From Peronospora farinosa (taxonomy: Eukaryota > Oomycota > Peronosporomycetes > Peronosporales > Peronosporaceae), in contig CANTFK010000485.1 of assembly GCA_947646735.1 (NCBI GenBank), positions 1 through 64,000 on the forward strand: DNA of 64,000 nucleotides. Direction: 5' to 3'. Positions 34,199 through 46,414 of this stretch are shown one piece after another (position 1 is the stretch's first letter; every line of letters starts with the position of its first letter). The position numbers were made by a program, and so were the translations under genes. The notes under the pieces are model-generated. The model was not told the DNA's origin, made no database searches, and saw only the letters and a list, made by a program, of their open reading frames with translations.

Positions 34199-37100
34199 CT
34201 TGGTAGCACTAGTAATCCTTTCCACAACCCGTCTTGCTGAGCGTGAGTGTGGTTGACATGGTCCTTAATATGGACTGGAGTGAATTCCCTCACACCATAG
34301 GGAGTTGGCAGAGCATATGGCGCAGGGACTTGGTGAACAAGTCCTGGTCAACCTCTTGCATTGTCCTCCTGAGAAACATGTTGCTCAGCTGGAGCAATTT
34401 GAGGCGTTTGTGCTCGGACAGCGTAGAAACGCGTCCGAGGTAAACAGCCAAGCCACCGCTGAGTCCATCAATAAGACTCAGGATGAGCTTAGGCTTGAGC
34501 AGGCACGTAATGAGGCGCTCAACAGAAATGTTGAGATGCTCTCTGACCGGCCTACTCAGCCGAGAACCATTCGGATGGACCCTCCGAAGTTCAAAGGAGC
34601 TACCCCTCACACGGTTTTCCACTGGCTACTTATTCCTGTCTATGACATTGCTCGTGGGTATGCAGACGTGTTCCCCGACAAGATTCCGCTGAACTATCTG
34701 CTGACCGTGGTGTTCGGCACGAGATTGATCTCGGGCCAGGGTCGAAGTATTGTGTAACACGGCAGTGGCCATTGCCTCGAGATCAAGTCGAAGCTATTGA
34801 CGCATTCTTCGAAGGCCGCCGCAAAGCGGATCATGTGCGTGAAAGTATCTCACTACATTCGATTCCAACCTTCTGCGTGAAGAAGGCTACGGGAGGCTGG
34901 CACATAGTGTACGCAGCTAATAAGCAAAATGATGCCACTATTCCTGCACAAACGCTTATTCCCAAGAAGTACATGGTGCTAAACTCCGTGTCAGGAAGTG
35001 TCATCTTCAGTGCCATCGACTCAACCGATGGCTTTATCAGATTCTGATGCGACCGAGCGATATCCCACTCACCGCGGTGAGCACCCCAAATGGCATGTTA
35101 TGGGAGTGGCTGGTCATGCCACAAGGGTTGAAGAACGCTCCGGCCACTTTCAATCGCATGGTGTCTCAAGTGTTGAGACCCCTTCGGAACTTTGCTCCAA
35201 GTTATTTTGACGACATCTTCGTCCACAGTCGCACTAAGGGCAACCTCAGCGATGTCCAAGTTCACCTTCAACACCTGAAGCAAGTGTTTCAAGTTATGCG
35301 GGACAACAAGTTGTATGCGAATCTCAAGAAGTGTGTCTTTTGTGCACCGGAGATTCCGGTGTTGGGTTGCTATGTGAGTAAATCGGGAGTTCGAGATGAT
35401 CCAGAGAAGGTGTCGTCCATCTGTTCTTGGCCCACACCCAAGAACTCTTCGGAGTTGCACCAGTGGATCGGCTTAACTAATCACTTGCACAAGTATACGA
35501 AGGATTATGCTGGTTCTATCCAGCCTTTGTCGTCACTCTTGAAGAAAGACGCCACGTGTTCTGGTGTCCCGAGTATTAATCGCCGCAGTGAAGAAGAGCC
35601 TGGCGTCAGCGCCAGTGCTGGTTTTACCAGACGACTCCAAGCCGTTCCACGTGGTCTGCGATGTCAGTGATTTTGCAATCGGTTGTTCTCTCATGCAATT
35701 TGATGATGAGGGCCGTAAACGAGTCGTAAGCTATCAGTCGTGAAAGGTAAATCCAGCTGAGAAGAACTATCCGGTTCACGACAAGGAGTTATTAGCGATG
35801 CGTTATGTACTCATCAATTTTCGCGTGCATCTCCTTGGTGAACGTACATTTGCTCTGTATACCGGCCATGCATCGCTGCGCACAGCGATAGAGCCCACAC
35901 TTGTCCCAACCGATGGCACGATGGTTCTCTTTCTTCTCTGAGTACAACTTCGTCGTGCATTACAAGCCAGGCAAGACTAATATTCTTGCTGGCGCTCTGT
36001 CACGACATCCCGGCTACGATCCTCGGACTGCTATGAGTCGCCAGGCTACTGATGACGAGGACGATGATGACCGATGTGCAATGTGTGTATCGCTGAACTT
36101 AACTCGGGTTACACCCGAGCCGTGTTTATTTGATGAGATCGTCGCAGCGTACAAGGGCGATTCAAATTATGCAGACGTTATCGAGTATCTGCGTGCTCCT
36201 AGTGATGCTGCACTGGGAGAATTATCCCGAACTAAGCGCGACCATATTCATCGATACAGTCTAGATGGCGATTTGCTTCTGTATAGCATCGACCAATTCG
36301 ATTCTCCTCGCACGGTGATTGCCAATGACATGGATTTGCGTGCAAGAATCATTCACGAGTATCACGATGCTCCTGCTGGAGGCCATTTAGGCCGCGAAAA
36401 GACTTTCGCGGCTGTGTCTCGAGACTTCTTCTGGCCCTACATGTATAAGTGGGTACGCAACTGGATCCGAATGTGCGAAATATGCCAGCGTGTGAAGCCA
36501 TCTCCATCGTCACAGGCTCCCTTGCGATCGTTGCCAATTGCAGCAGAGGCCTGGAGATCAGTTTCGATGGACTTCATCTTCGGGCTTGCGCCCGATAGCC
36601 AAGCTCGAACGGGCATCTTGGTCTTTGTTGACAGATTCAGCAAGATGACACATCTCGTGCCTGTTCACGCTAAGGTCACCGCGGTAGATACCGCGGTGCA
36701 CTTCATCGACGCGGTGTTCCGTCATCATGGACTTCCAGAAAACATTAGTTTGAACGGTGATCCGCGATTTACGTCCTCATTTTGGACGTCATCGCTCGAG
36801 CTCCTCGGGACAAAATTGCTGATGTCGACTGTGGCCCATACGTAAACGGATGGGCAAGCCGAGCGCGTGAACCGGGTCCTCGAAGACGTTCTTGGAAGTT
36901 ACGCTGCGTCATTCACAAGTTGGAGTGCATTTTTATCACTCGCTGAGTTCGCACTCAACAACGCCGTACACGCGTCAACAGGGTTGACGCCATTTTTTGT
37001 GAATTCGGCTCGTCACCCTCGTGTTCCTACTCTCTTGGCCGTGAGGCGACCCACGGCACCTAGTGGCTCCACTCTGGGGGGGATAAAGGTTATAAACAAG

Positions 37101-37714
37101 GATCGAGTGCAGCTCACGGTATCTTGAGCGCGAATGCAGTAACACGATCCAAGTCAAAGACGGCCATTTTGACGCCACCAGACTTGGCGTCCCCATTAGC
37201 TCGATGGACTGCGCAGACATTGATTGACCCGTCTTCGGGTAAGCGTTCCCCTACTGCCAACTACGCGCCGATTGAGTCGGCGCGATTAATTGATGACATG
37301 GCTGTGTCGGAATTTATACTCCAACGTCAAGCCGTCACCCGGTTTGTACGCGACGCACTACAATCTGCGGGAGATAAACAGAAAGAGAACGATGACAAAC
37401 ATGGTAGAAAGAACATGAGCAAGTTAGAGAAAGACAATTGTTTTTTACTGTCTACGAAAGGTTTAAGGGATTCAGCGGTTACTAATCTAGGCGCGAGCAA
37501 ACTCGCGCCACGCTTCATCGGTCCATTCAAGTTTCTGAAGGCAATCGGCGACGATTATACACTCGACGTCCCCTCTTCACTGCGACTCCACCCGACATTC
37601 TATGCCGGGCGGCTGAAGGAATATCGCCCGGCTACGCTTCACGGCTTGGCTTCGATGCCGGCTCCAGGGGTCGTAGGTCGATCGTCCTTCCCGTCGCACT
37701 CGACGCGCCGATGA
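34199..37714 (+). pseudogene. Gypsy-3 gag-pol, chimeric and decayed
   Basis: 34,258-34,627 is the start of a Gypsy-1-like gag. At about 34,627 it switches in mid-sequence to the linker before RT of a Gypsy-2-like pol, so the knuckle and protease are gone. RT has MPQGLKNAPATFNR and YFDDIFVHSR (near 35,200). RNase H follows around 35,600-35,950 in broken frames. Integrase is open in 35,901-36,845 with HEYHDAPAGGHLGREKT and CEICQRVKP, catalytic MDFIFG and GDPRFTSSFW. A stop falls just before TDGQAERVNR. A GPY module (RFIGPFKFLKAIGDD) closes it near 37,520-37,620. Confidence 0.88.
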
Positions 37715-38025
37715 CATCGGTAACCGTTGCGATGACGCCTGTACACAACCAAGGACCTGAGCCCCAGAAACCTCAACCGTTCGATCAATTCACGGTTCGA
37801 CTGCCAGGTATCAATCGCGGTCTTCTCCGCCAGTGAAGCACGCTTAAGGGCAGCCTTATCTTCCAGTTGAGCATCGGCAGCCTTGTTTACGGCCTGATCA
37901 ACATCGTCCTGGCTCTCCGAGAATCCTCCTCGAGCAGTGTTATACTGGCTCATGAGAGCGCACGGTTCCGTCCGCGCGCAGGTACCGAGTAAGCTGGCTT
38001 CAATTTCCTCCCGAGCAGGATACAT
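37639..38025 (-). other. Antisense reading frame of Gypsy-3
   Basis: A 128-codon frame on the opposite strand from ATG 38,025, with a helical charged segment (QLEDKAALKRASLAEKTAID, then RELIERLRFLGLRSL). Its place and type match the antisense frames of Gypsy-1 and Gypsy-2, though it is shorter. Confidence 0.4.
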
Positions 38026-38938
38026 GGGAAGCGTGTCCTCTCTACTTCATGCATTCCAGATGTTTTTCAGTCGCACGAGACCATGGAGTAGGGCTATTCT
38101 CATGCGAGCGCGAACGCGAATGCTCTCGTAATAAACGAGAACGTCGTGGTTTTACATATAACCACGACTACGAGGGGAGAACCGCGCAGCAGGACGGGCA
38201 GGCGAACGTGTCGCTGCCCTGCGCAGATCATCAGCAAAAGTAGACTCCTCTATCGCGAGTGGTAGGTGCAACACGAATAACTGCAGTCCTCCGCTCTCTC
38301 AGACTGCGCTCATACTTCGCTATTCAACTCTTTCGCGCTCGCTGAGCGGACACTCAGCGATATGCCATGTCATGTTGTTACACCATTCATGTAGGTTGAA
38401 ACTTACCCGACTAGAAATTCTTCACGAGTTGGGAGTGGCGTCGAGTAGCAAGAGAGACATCCTTCGTTGAGGTGCCCGAAGAAGAGTCGGTCTTCGTTCT
38501 AGCATTCTCGCACACCTTTTCGCGAAGCGCGCCGACTAAGTGATCGGTGCAAAGGTCTTCTCATTTGGCGGGCCACTGCTGGAAGCTGCTACCATCCTAG
38601 AGCATCCGATTCCAACGCCGTATGAAGGCGCACCAAGAACTTTGTAAGGCTTTGTATGCGATTTTTTCAAGACTTTTTCGCGCAATCAGCAAAAAAGCCG
38701 GAAGTAGTCCTGGATCGTTTCCAGTGAGTCCAAAGCGCGAGCTTCGGACAAGTCATACAGCGCCCAAGGGATAAATTCTTGCGCCATGATGTTGGTGGTT
38801 GCCCTCCCGCGTATGGTGCTTGGGAGTGCTGCAGTGTTGGGGGTCGTGTATTCGAACATTGCTTGTCCATTTGTGGGCTTAAGAGTTTTTACAGATGAGC
38901 ACTTACGGTTATTAAGTGCTGTTTTGAGAAGGGGTTGA
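38026..38938. other. 3' region of Gypsy-3
   Basis: About 900 bases with short frames only, ending in a purine run (GAGAAGGGG) just before the LTR at 38,939, which suits a polypurine tract. Confidence 0.5.
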
Positions 38939-39268
38939 TGTTATGGGCCACATTGCATATATAACACAAACAGAAATAAACAATCACATTTGTAGGCGGT
39001 TTTGTGCCCGAATAGCGGGCACAGCGTGGATATATATTATTGGCTTGCTATTGATGTCTAGAGATCTAATATGGACCAATGATAAATTAGCCTCAAAATG
39101 TGTGGTTCCCGAAAGGCGGGAACACTGTTGTATTTGATTACGACTAAAATCTTCGTAATTAGTACGAAACAAAATAAAAATTACAGTTAAATTTACTTAA
39201 TACCTAATACTTAAGTCTTCCTCAAACACACGTGTGAGCTAGTGACGGTACGTTCTAGCCCCGTTACA
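38939..39268 (+). repeat. Gypsy-3 3' LTR (family shared with 44,410-44,746)
   Basis: 330 bases from TGTTATGGGCC to CGTTACA. It aligns closely with 44,410-44,746. It differs from the LTR at the 5' end of the same element. Confidence 0.85.
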
Positions 39269-41475
39269 CGTCACGTGAGCAATATTGAAACTCTCAACGA
39301 TGAATCTAGCAAAAAATTGTTTAAACCTTAAAGGATGACGAAGAAGACGAGTTGGAGCAACTTGCACTAAAACGAACAACTTGTGAAGAAAATGTTAAGT
39401 CTTCCAACGAGAAAAGTTTATGAAAATGGAATTAATACACGCAAAAGTAATGATGAATTTGCTGAAAAAATGTGCTAATGAAATCGGGCAGACAGAGCAA
39501 GAAGACACCCAAGGCAGCTGCATTGGAAAAGGCGAAAAACCTGAAAGAAAACAAGCGAAAAAGGCAATTTCGGAATTAAGAGACAGCTTATTTACAAACC
39601 ATGACGGAACCTTATTTTTGCACTCGCGGTTTGTGTCAAATGATGGAAAATGCGTCACTTCCTGACCCAAAAAGGTACAATGAAGCTCATCAAGGAAAAC
39701 ATTCTCAAATGCCAAAAGCGGCGGAAGAAGCCGAATTAAAGTCATTAGAAGATCTTGGGACTTGGGAAATTATGTGTCAGGATGACAACAAAAAATCGTT
39801 GCCGACTAAGTGAGTTTATAAGACAAAGTTGAAGGCAGATGGCACGATTGAACGATACAAGGCGAGGCTTGTGGCTCGTGGTGACAAACAAATTTTTGGT
39901 GAAGATTACTACGTAACTTTTTTTAACTTTAATGGAGCTGAACAACATGAAAGTTATCTTGATTATGGATTTAACATGGAAAGTTCCCGCCCGTCACGGT
40001 AACGTGTCAAGCGCATACCCAAAGGCTGAAACGGAGGGAAATTACGAACATCTGCAGATACCGAAAGGGATGGAAATTTCAAGTGACAAAATGGATGAAC
40101 TTGGTGCAAAATGCACATAAGCTTTGGTGTTAAAAATACAACGAAACCTTTACGGTTTGAATCAAGCAGGTCTAATGCGGTATAAATTGTTACGAAAAAC
40201 GCTGATCAATACGGGGCTTATGCAGTGTTTAACTGACACGTGTATTTTCGCTCGTATAGAGGATTGCGGAATGGTACTGATTAGATTTTACGTCGACGAC
40301 TGAACGAGCATATCGTTAGCCGACATTTTTTTCGATGAGATGAAACCTTAAAGACTTTGGAAATGTTAAAAAAAAATCTGGGTATCAGAATCGAAGGAGA
40401 GTTGGCGATTGGATGCACGATTGATCAAGGATTTACGATTGATGAGATCTGTAAAAGCATGGACTAGAAGATGCGAACACTGTAAAATCACCGATTTCAT
40501 AACTAGAGATGTTTATGGAGTGAAACGAATTACTCCCAGTGAAATCAAGCGGAAATGCAACTACTGTCAAAAGCTTTCAGCCACTTGTCGGTATTTTACT
40601 ATGGATTTCGAGGTGCACGCGACAGATATTTCTTTTGGGGTTCATCGGGCTACACGACGTACACAAGCGCCGACTTTAATGGATTATAAAGTGGCAAAGC
40701 ATATTGCGCGGTACTTGAAAGGAAAAAGAATCCTGAAATTATGTTTGGAACACGATGATGAGAAGAGCACCCCATTACGTACAATAAGCTACGAGTGACG
40801 CTGATTTTGCAGCTGATAAAGACAATCGGAAGAGTATAAGCGCAAACTTAGTTTTGGTAAATGGCAAAATTGCTGTATGGAACTGTAAAAAGCAAGGGAC
40901 AGTGGCGCTTTCCACTGCCGAGGCGGAATTCGTCGCTGCTGCAGTTGGAAGACGAGAGGCATTGGGTTTGAAGAAGTTGTTTGCGGAATTTGGTGTGCAG
41001 TCAAAAGCGCCAATTGTAGTAATGATATGTATATTGTAATATTGTTACAAAATTATTCTAAAATATTACAATATACAACCTTTCAACTACATTTAATCTT
41101 AAAAATATATTTTAGATTCCTAAAATAACGAAAATTTGTTTAAATATAGGTTTTACAGAAGTAAACATTGAAAAAAGTTGAATTAATATAATTTTATTTT
41201 TAAAATTAATAACAAATCAAAAACCATTGATAACTAAATCTAAAAAATGATATTTTTTAATCGGTAGCAAAGCCGCAATCATACAACTTGAAAGTGAAGC
41301 AAGTGCAGCAAGCTCAAAACATGTGGATGTTAAGTTGAAGTCTGAAAAAGACTATGCGAAGAAAGGCACCGTGAAACCAGTGCAAGTGGCGAGTGGAGAC
41401 ATAGTAGCTGATTTGTTAGCGAAAACTTTGAATGCACCACGGATTAGGGAGAGGAAGCAGATCGGACTAAAATGA
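39269..41475 (+). pseudogene. Copia element, reverse transcriptase-RNase H half
   Basis: Decayed but clear. The RT N-terminal block reads ELKSLEDLGTWEI, then LPTK..VYKTKLKADGTIERYKARLVARGDK (in pieces). Then RNLYGLNQAG, the FYVDD catalytic site near 40,295, VAKHIARYLKG near 40,700, and the RNase H block TVALSTAEAEFVAAAVGRREAL near 40,900. It ends with SKHVDVKLK and GDIVADLLAKTLNAPR near 41,320-41,440. The 225-base insertion at 41,029 interrupts RNase H. Gag and integrase do not precede it but follow it (41,855-44,409). Confidence 0.85.
41029..41253. mobile_element. 225-bp AT-rich insertion with hairpin in the Copia RNase H
   Basis: An 8-base direct repeat AATGATAT flanks it (41,021-41,028 and 41,246-41,253). 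The insert is strongly AT-rich. At its left end, 41,028-41,077 has perfect 16-base inverted arms (TGTATATTGTAATATT). RNase H homology resumes after it. It is a candidate small non-autonomous element, but no terminal inverted repeats span the whole insert. Confidence 0.6.
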
Positions 41476-41854
41476 AGCCTCAGTATAGTATTGGAATTGG
41501 ATTTGTCTTTTAAAGGTAACATTTTCGTATACAAACTTACCGTGAGCAAGTGCATACAGAGGTTGAGAGTGTGGTGCGAAACGATTGACAAGAATTTTAC
41601 ACTCGTGGTAAGAGAAGCAGCCTACAGAGGCGTTTCTATGTATGTTTCTATATTATAGGATTACGGTCAAAATAACTCGAAGAGTTTTTCTCCTGATATT
41701 AATACACTTCCTCTATATCTTTAAAAGCTTACGGAATTTTGTCCGGCAAATTTCTCTGACACTATCACGCCACTTGCTCGTGTGGTTATCTTGTGCACTA
41801 AATTTTCTAATAGGTTCCCTCTGCTCACGTCTAGTCACGCGTGGTTTTCCTACA
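41476..41854 (+). repeat. Copia LTR shared by two half elements
   Basis: It lies after the end of RNase H and before a primer-binding-type string GGTTATGAGCCC at 41,855-41,866. The right end (TTCCTACA) is clear, but the left end is not defined. A single LTR thus joins the 3' half of one Copia to the 5' half of another. Confidence 0.55.
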
Positions 41855-44409
41855 GGTTATGAGCCCAAAAATCACGGCCATTTTTGAGTTCACGAAGATT
41901 TATACAAACACCTATTTCGATTACGTGGAAGTCCCCTTTGGTAAAGAAAGGGTTACGTTTGAGATGGAGGACAGCGAGGATAATTAGCTGCTGCCATTTA
42001 CGATCTCTCAGATTATGTCAAGCGTCAGGAAGAAAGATTGAATGCTGTAGAGGAAGGACGCTCGCAAGCATTGTCTCCGAGTACGTTGCCAGGGTCATAG
42101 CAAGGTTCTCATACCTCGGACAACGCAAGTATTTTCGCGATACATTAAAAAAACGGTCCATTTGGCCAGAGGATGAAAGTGAATAATCTCAGTGGAAAGG
42201 ATGACATTGAACTAGATGGAGAATTGCGTGCTGGAGAAGCTTGCGCTGAACAAGAGTACACTCTTCAAGCGCGGGAACCAAGGGATGACGTGAGATATTT
42301 CAACGCAGGGACATCCCGTGATGAATCCGGTTGGCCCACCTGGGGGTGTAAAAATACCAAAGTTGACCATTCAGAATTAAAATGGAGTTGAATTATATGC
42401 AGTACTCGGTGCAGGTTTTAAGCAGTGAGCTTACCTGTTTATCGAGGCAATGAGGTTGCGAAATTGTCCTCTGGTTGTGTTGGACGGAACGTTCGAAGGT
42501 AAATAAGCTTAAAGAACATCTGGAAGGCCATGCGGCCTGTTAATTTCAAGCAACAATTGGCATCTGGGGGGGGGTTTCTTCAATTATACTATGTTTTGGA
42601 CCAGATGTATAAGGCATTTAAGGTCAACATTACGCATCATCAGGTTCGCCGCGGAAAAGAATGTGTCTAGGTCGTGAACCGAACATTTCCTGTAATTAAA
42701 GGCTTAGCCAGAGAGAGTGGTTCGCACGAGAAGTTGATTGTGGAAAATATTGTTAAGTATGCTGCTCCTCATCTGAAAATGGCATTGATGATTCGATACA
42801 ATCCCCAGCGGCAAGATTACATTTAGCACGCACAAGAATTATTTGCGTGGGCTAAGAAGCTGGAAGGTGATGTGCATAAGCCCAAGAAATTGGGGCAAAA
42901 TCACGTGAATTCGATCAAGAAATCGAAGCCGCGACGAAGCTGCTACAATTGCGGCATGGAAGAGATCATTCGAGAGGATTGTCCACATGCAAGCAAACGT
43001 AATAATATTAAACGTTTTGAAAGGAAAAAGGGACGCCAGAATGATGGAGACAACGATCGCTGCTACGCGTTGGTCACAGTCGACGAAAAATTGGAAGATT
43101 TATCAAGTGTGAAGAATTTAATGTTTTGAGTGATGATTTATGGATCGTCGATATTGGAGCTAGTCGGCATTTGGTGTCAGATGAAAGTCTTAAAAATGCA
43201 AAATCTTTGCAGCAAGAAAGACAATCTAATTCTTCCGGATGGTGGAATACTCTGGGTCACTAATGTTGGAAGTGTTACACTGCAAAATACATCCGGCATC
43301 AATTCAACCATTTTCCTATCGGAAGACTACTACGCACCGACTCTGTCAAGGATCCTCATATTTTGGGATGTTTGAGAAAAAATTGGGTGCATTAAAGAGA
43401 CAATGAATATATATAGATATGACCATTTGGAAAGGACGTGTTGTTTCATGTGGAATTGTATGGGTAAATCTTTGTAACCAGGCTACGCGTAAAGAAGCCT
43501 ATTGACATGTCTACGAGCTTTTTGAACATGGTAATGAACGTGGCGACATAAGGCGTGCAAAGCGATGTCTACAAAGGGACACTTCTTCATTTTCACGCTC
43601 GTTTTGGTCATCTACAATTAAGAGACTAGCAAAAGGTCCCAGGTCAGCCATTGCAATAACAAATCACTCGAGACGGAATTGTCTGACATGTGTCGAAGGA
43701 AAATTCACAAGGGCAAAGCAAGCGCAGAAAGACATGGGTCATCACGCTACAATTTACCGTGTGGGTGGAGTAATCTGCAGTGTCCTGAAAGGTCCTATGA
43801 CCCCACGAGATAGACGTGGAAATCGCTTTCTAGTGGTGTTTGTCGACCTTTTTTAAATTACGTCCGAGTAATTTGCTGCTCGAACTAAAGACAGAGCGGC
43901 AAAATGTTTGAGCATTTTCTCGTTTGGTTTAAAAACGAGTTTAAATGCAGGATTCATATGTTGATAACAGATGATGGTGGGGAGTATAGAAATGTTGATC
44001 TCTCTTGTAAAGAGACCGGTGTAAGGCGTAAAGTTACGGAAGCCGGTAGTCCAGACTCAAATGAAAAGGCAGAAAGAATAAACCGAACTATTAATATGAT
44101 TCGATGCATGATTGCTGGTTTTGGAGTGCCTCTCATGTATTGGTCAGAGGCGACAGAGTATGCAACCTACATACTAAACCGAATCTACCACAAGCTCAAA
44201 CCCTGGGAGAGTGTCTACAATTGAACTACTAACGAAAGTACAAACAATCCTAAGCGATATTATTGTATCTGGGTCGCCGTGCATGGCATATCGTGACCCG
44301 AAGAAAAAAATAAACGGAGCGACGCGCAGAAAAAGGCGCTAATACTTGATAAAAAAATGCGGAACGAAAGGTTACATGATTTTACTCTCAAAGGACAGAG
44401 TGGTAATCA
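41855..44409 (+). pseudogene. Copia element, gag-protease-integrase half
   Basis: After the primer-binding site comes a decayed gag, and a zinc-knuckle relic CYNCGMEEIIREDC near 42,945 (His of CCHC lost). A protease-like IVDIGASRHLVSDES region is near 43,145. The integrase core TDDGGEYRN and SPDSNEKAERINRTI is in 43,904-44,224, and the integrase tail KGYMILLSKDRVVIM is just before 44,409. The next block expected in Copia (the linker to RT) is found at 39,269, so the element is circularly permuted. Confidence 0.82.
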
Positions 44410-44746
44410 TGTAATGGGACACATTGCATATATAACACAAACAGAAATAAACAATCACATCTGTAGGCGGTTTTGTGCCCGAATAGCGAGCACAGCGCGG
44501 TAATATTGTATTGGCTTATTATTGATGCCTAAAGAACCAATATGGACCATTGATAAATTAGCCTCAAATTGTGTGGTTCCCGAAAGGCGGGAACACTGTT
44601 GTATTTGATTACGACTACAAAATCTTCGCAATAAGTACGAAACAAAATAAAAATTAGAGTTAAATTTACTTAATACCTAAACTTGGGCTTGAGTCTTCCT
44701 CAAACACACGTGTGAGCTAGTGACGGTAAGTTCTAGCCCCGTTACA
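44410..44746 (+). repeat. Gypsy LTR (5' type) cutting the Copia integrase tail
   Basis: 337 bases from TGTAATGGGACAC to CGTTACA, close to 38,939-39,268, followed by CC and TGGTAGCACTTAGTAGTC, a primer-binding site, so it is a 5' LTR. Confidence 0.85.
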
Positions 44747-44985
44747 CCTGGTAGCACTTAGTAGTCTTTCCTATGCCCGAGTTTGGGATCGTCGTACTTT
44801 GACGCCTCTGAATTATTCTGAAGCACGCGAACTGTCCCAATCTCACTGGAGTTTTGTAGGATACCCCTAATCGCCTCGCGGCGATATCGGGAGAGGCATT
44901 CGTCGCGTCGCTGATGAGATCAGCGACCCCTGACGCGCAACGTCTCGCCATACATGAGTTTATGGCACGCGAGCTCGCCGAATTC
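44747..44985 (+). mobile_element. Gypsy gag start fragment
   Basis: Primer-binding site and the first about 230 bases of a gag leader similar to 45,304-45,540 (both end in GCGCGAGCTCGCCGAA), cut by the 5' LTR of Gypsy-2 at 44,986. Confidence 0.7.
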
Positions 44986-45344
44986 TGTAATGGGGCAACC
45001 TATTACATAAGTAGTTCTTGGAATAACACATAATTACATAAGTAGGCATAAGGCAGTATCCGATTAGCGGATACTGCGCGTCATTTTGTTATTGGTTTAT
45101 TATTGGGGTGCTAGACCCAATAATTAATCAATAATAAATTGGCTTTCATATTGAGTGGTTCCCATGGGCTGGGGAACATATAAACACTTACTGCGAATCA
45201 AAACAAAACAAAAATAAAACTGAGTTATATTTACGAGTTAAAAAAGAGCGCTTCCTCAACGCCCTTTTTGTGTAAGACAGTAACGGGTCCTTAGTCCGTT
45301 ATACCTGGTAGCGCTTCGTAGCCCTTCCAGTGACCAGATTCGAG

Positions 45345-46370
45345 ATGAACATGGACGAGTCTTCGGTGGCTCCAGCGGTCTCGCTGGAGCACTCTGATTG
45401 TCCACATCTCACCTCGGTGGAGTGGCAGGCACTACATCGCCTCGCGTCGGTGTCTGGTGAGACTATTGTGACGTCGCTGCTGAGCACAGCGACGCCTGAT
45501 GATTAACGCTCCGCCATCCAAGACTATATGGTGCGCGAGCTCGCCGAAGGGAATAGGCGAGTATTGACTCTCTCGCGCACTTCGCACCATGACGCTATCA
45601 AGATGGAGACGTCAACGTACTCCGGTGATGGTTCGGATCGTTTCCCCCTTAATCGCTGGTTTCGAGAGGTGAATATTGCGATAGCGTTAAGAGTGATAGA
45701 CGCTCCGACGGCCAAGGTCAATTTTCTACTTTCTCGCTTTGTTGGCAAAGCCAAGGAATGGGCTCTCGGAAATCTCGTCGTAGATGTGTCAGCGTTCCCC
45801 ACGCTGGACGATATCCAGCGTGACTTACGACTAGCTTTCGAGCCTCCTCAAGATTAATCTTGCTTGCGTGCAGATTTCTTCTCACTCCGACAGGGCAAGC
45901 TGTCGATGCGTGAATACGTGCAGAAGACACGACAACTTCCTTCGTCTTTTACCATGCAGCCAATTGACATGGCCTTACAAGTCCATGTCTTTTTGTTCGG
46001 TATGCAAGAGTGCATGAAGCGTTACTGCCTCACACGTGCTGAACCAAAGTCCCTTGAGGAGGCATTTGCCCTCGCGCTACGTGAGGATTACACTGTCACG
46101 TCGTCGCACCTGCACGCAGCGTCACAACATCCCCGGACGTCTGGACCAGAGCCAATGGAAATTGATGCAATTGAGCCCTCTCGTGGTCGCGAAAAATCAT
46201 TAAGCCGCGGCATTCGCAATCCTAACACGATGAAATGTTTTTGTTGTGGCAATACAGGCCATCGTATGGCTGTCTGTTGTGCACCTGCGCCGGTGACTAT
46301 AAAAACAGCTTTCTCACGAGGAGATGCTGCGTCGTCGGTGGTCCCGCCAAAAAATGAGCGGTTCCAGTAG
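45345..46370 (+). pseudogene. gag: Gypsy-2 gag
   Basis: One frame from ATG 45,345 to 46,370 with stops at about 45,504 and 45,855. It has a capsid-like part ([52 protein letters not shown]) and one knuckle CFCCGNTGHRMAVCC near 46,240. Confidence 0.88.
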
Positions 46371-46414
46371 GCGCGGGACGCCCTACTGGCAGAAATGGAG
46401 CCCCGAGTACTCAA

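Noticed and set aside
38939..44746. A single Gypsy with Copia-type pol between its two LTRs
   Set aside because: The left LTR is preceded by a purine tract (3' type) and the right one is followed by a primer-binding site (5' type), so they do not bound one element.
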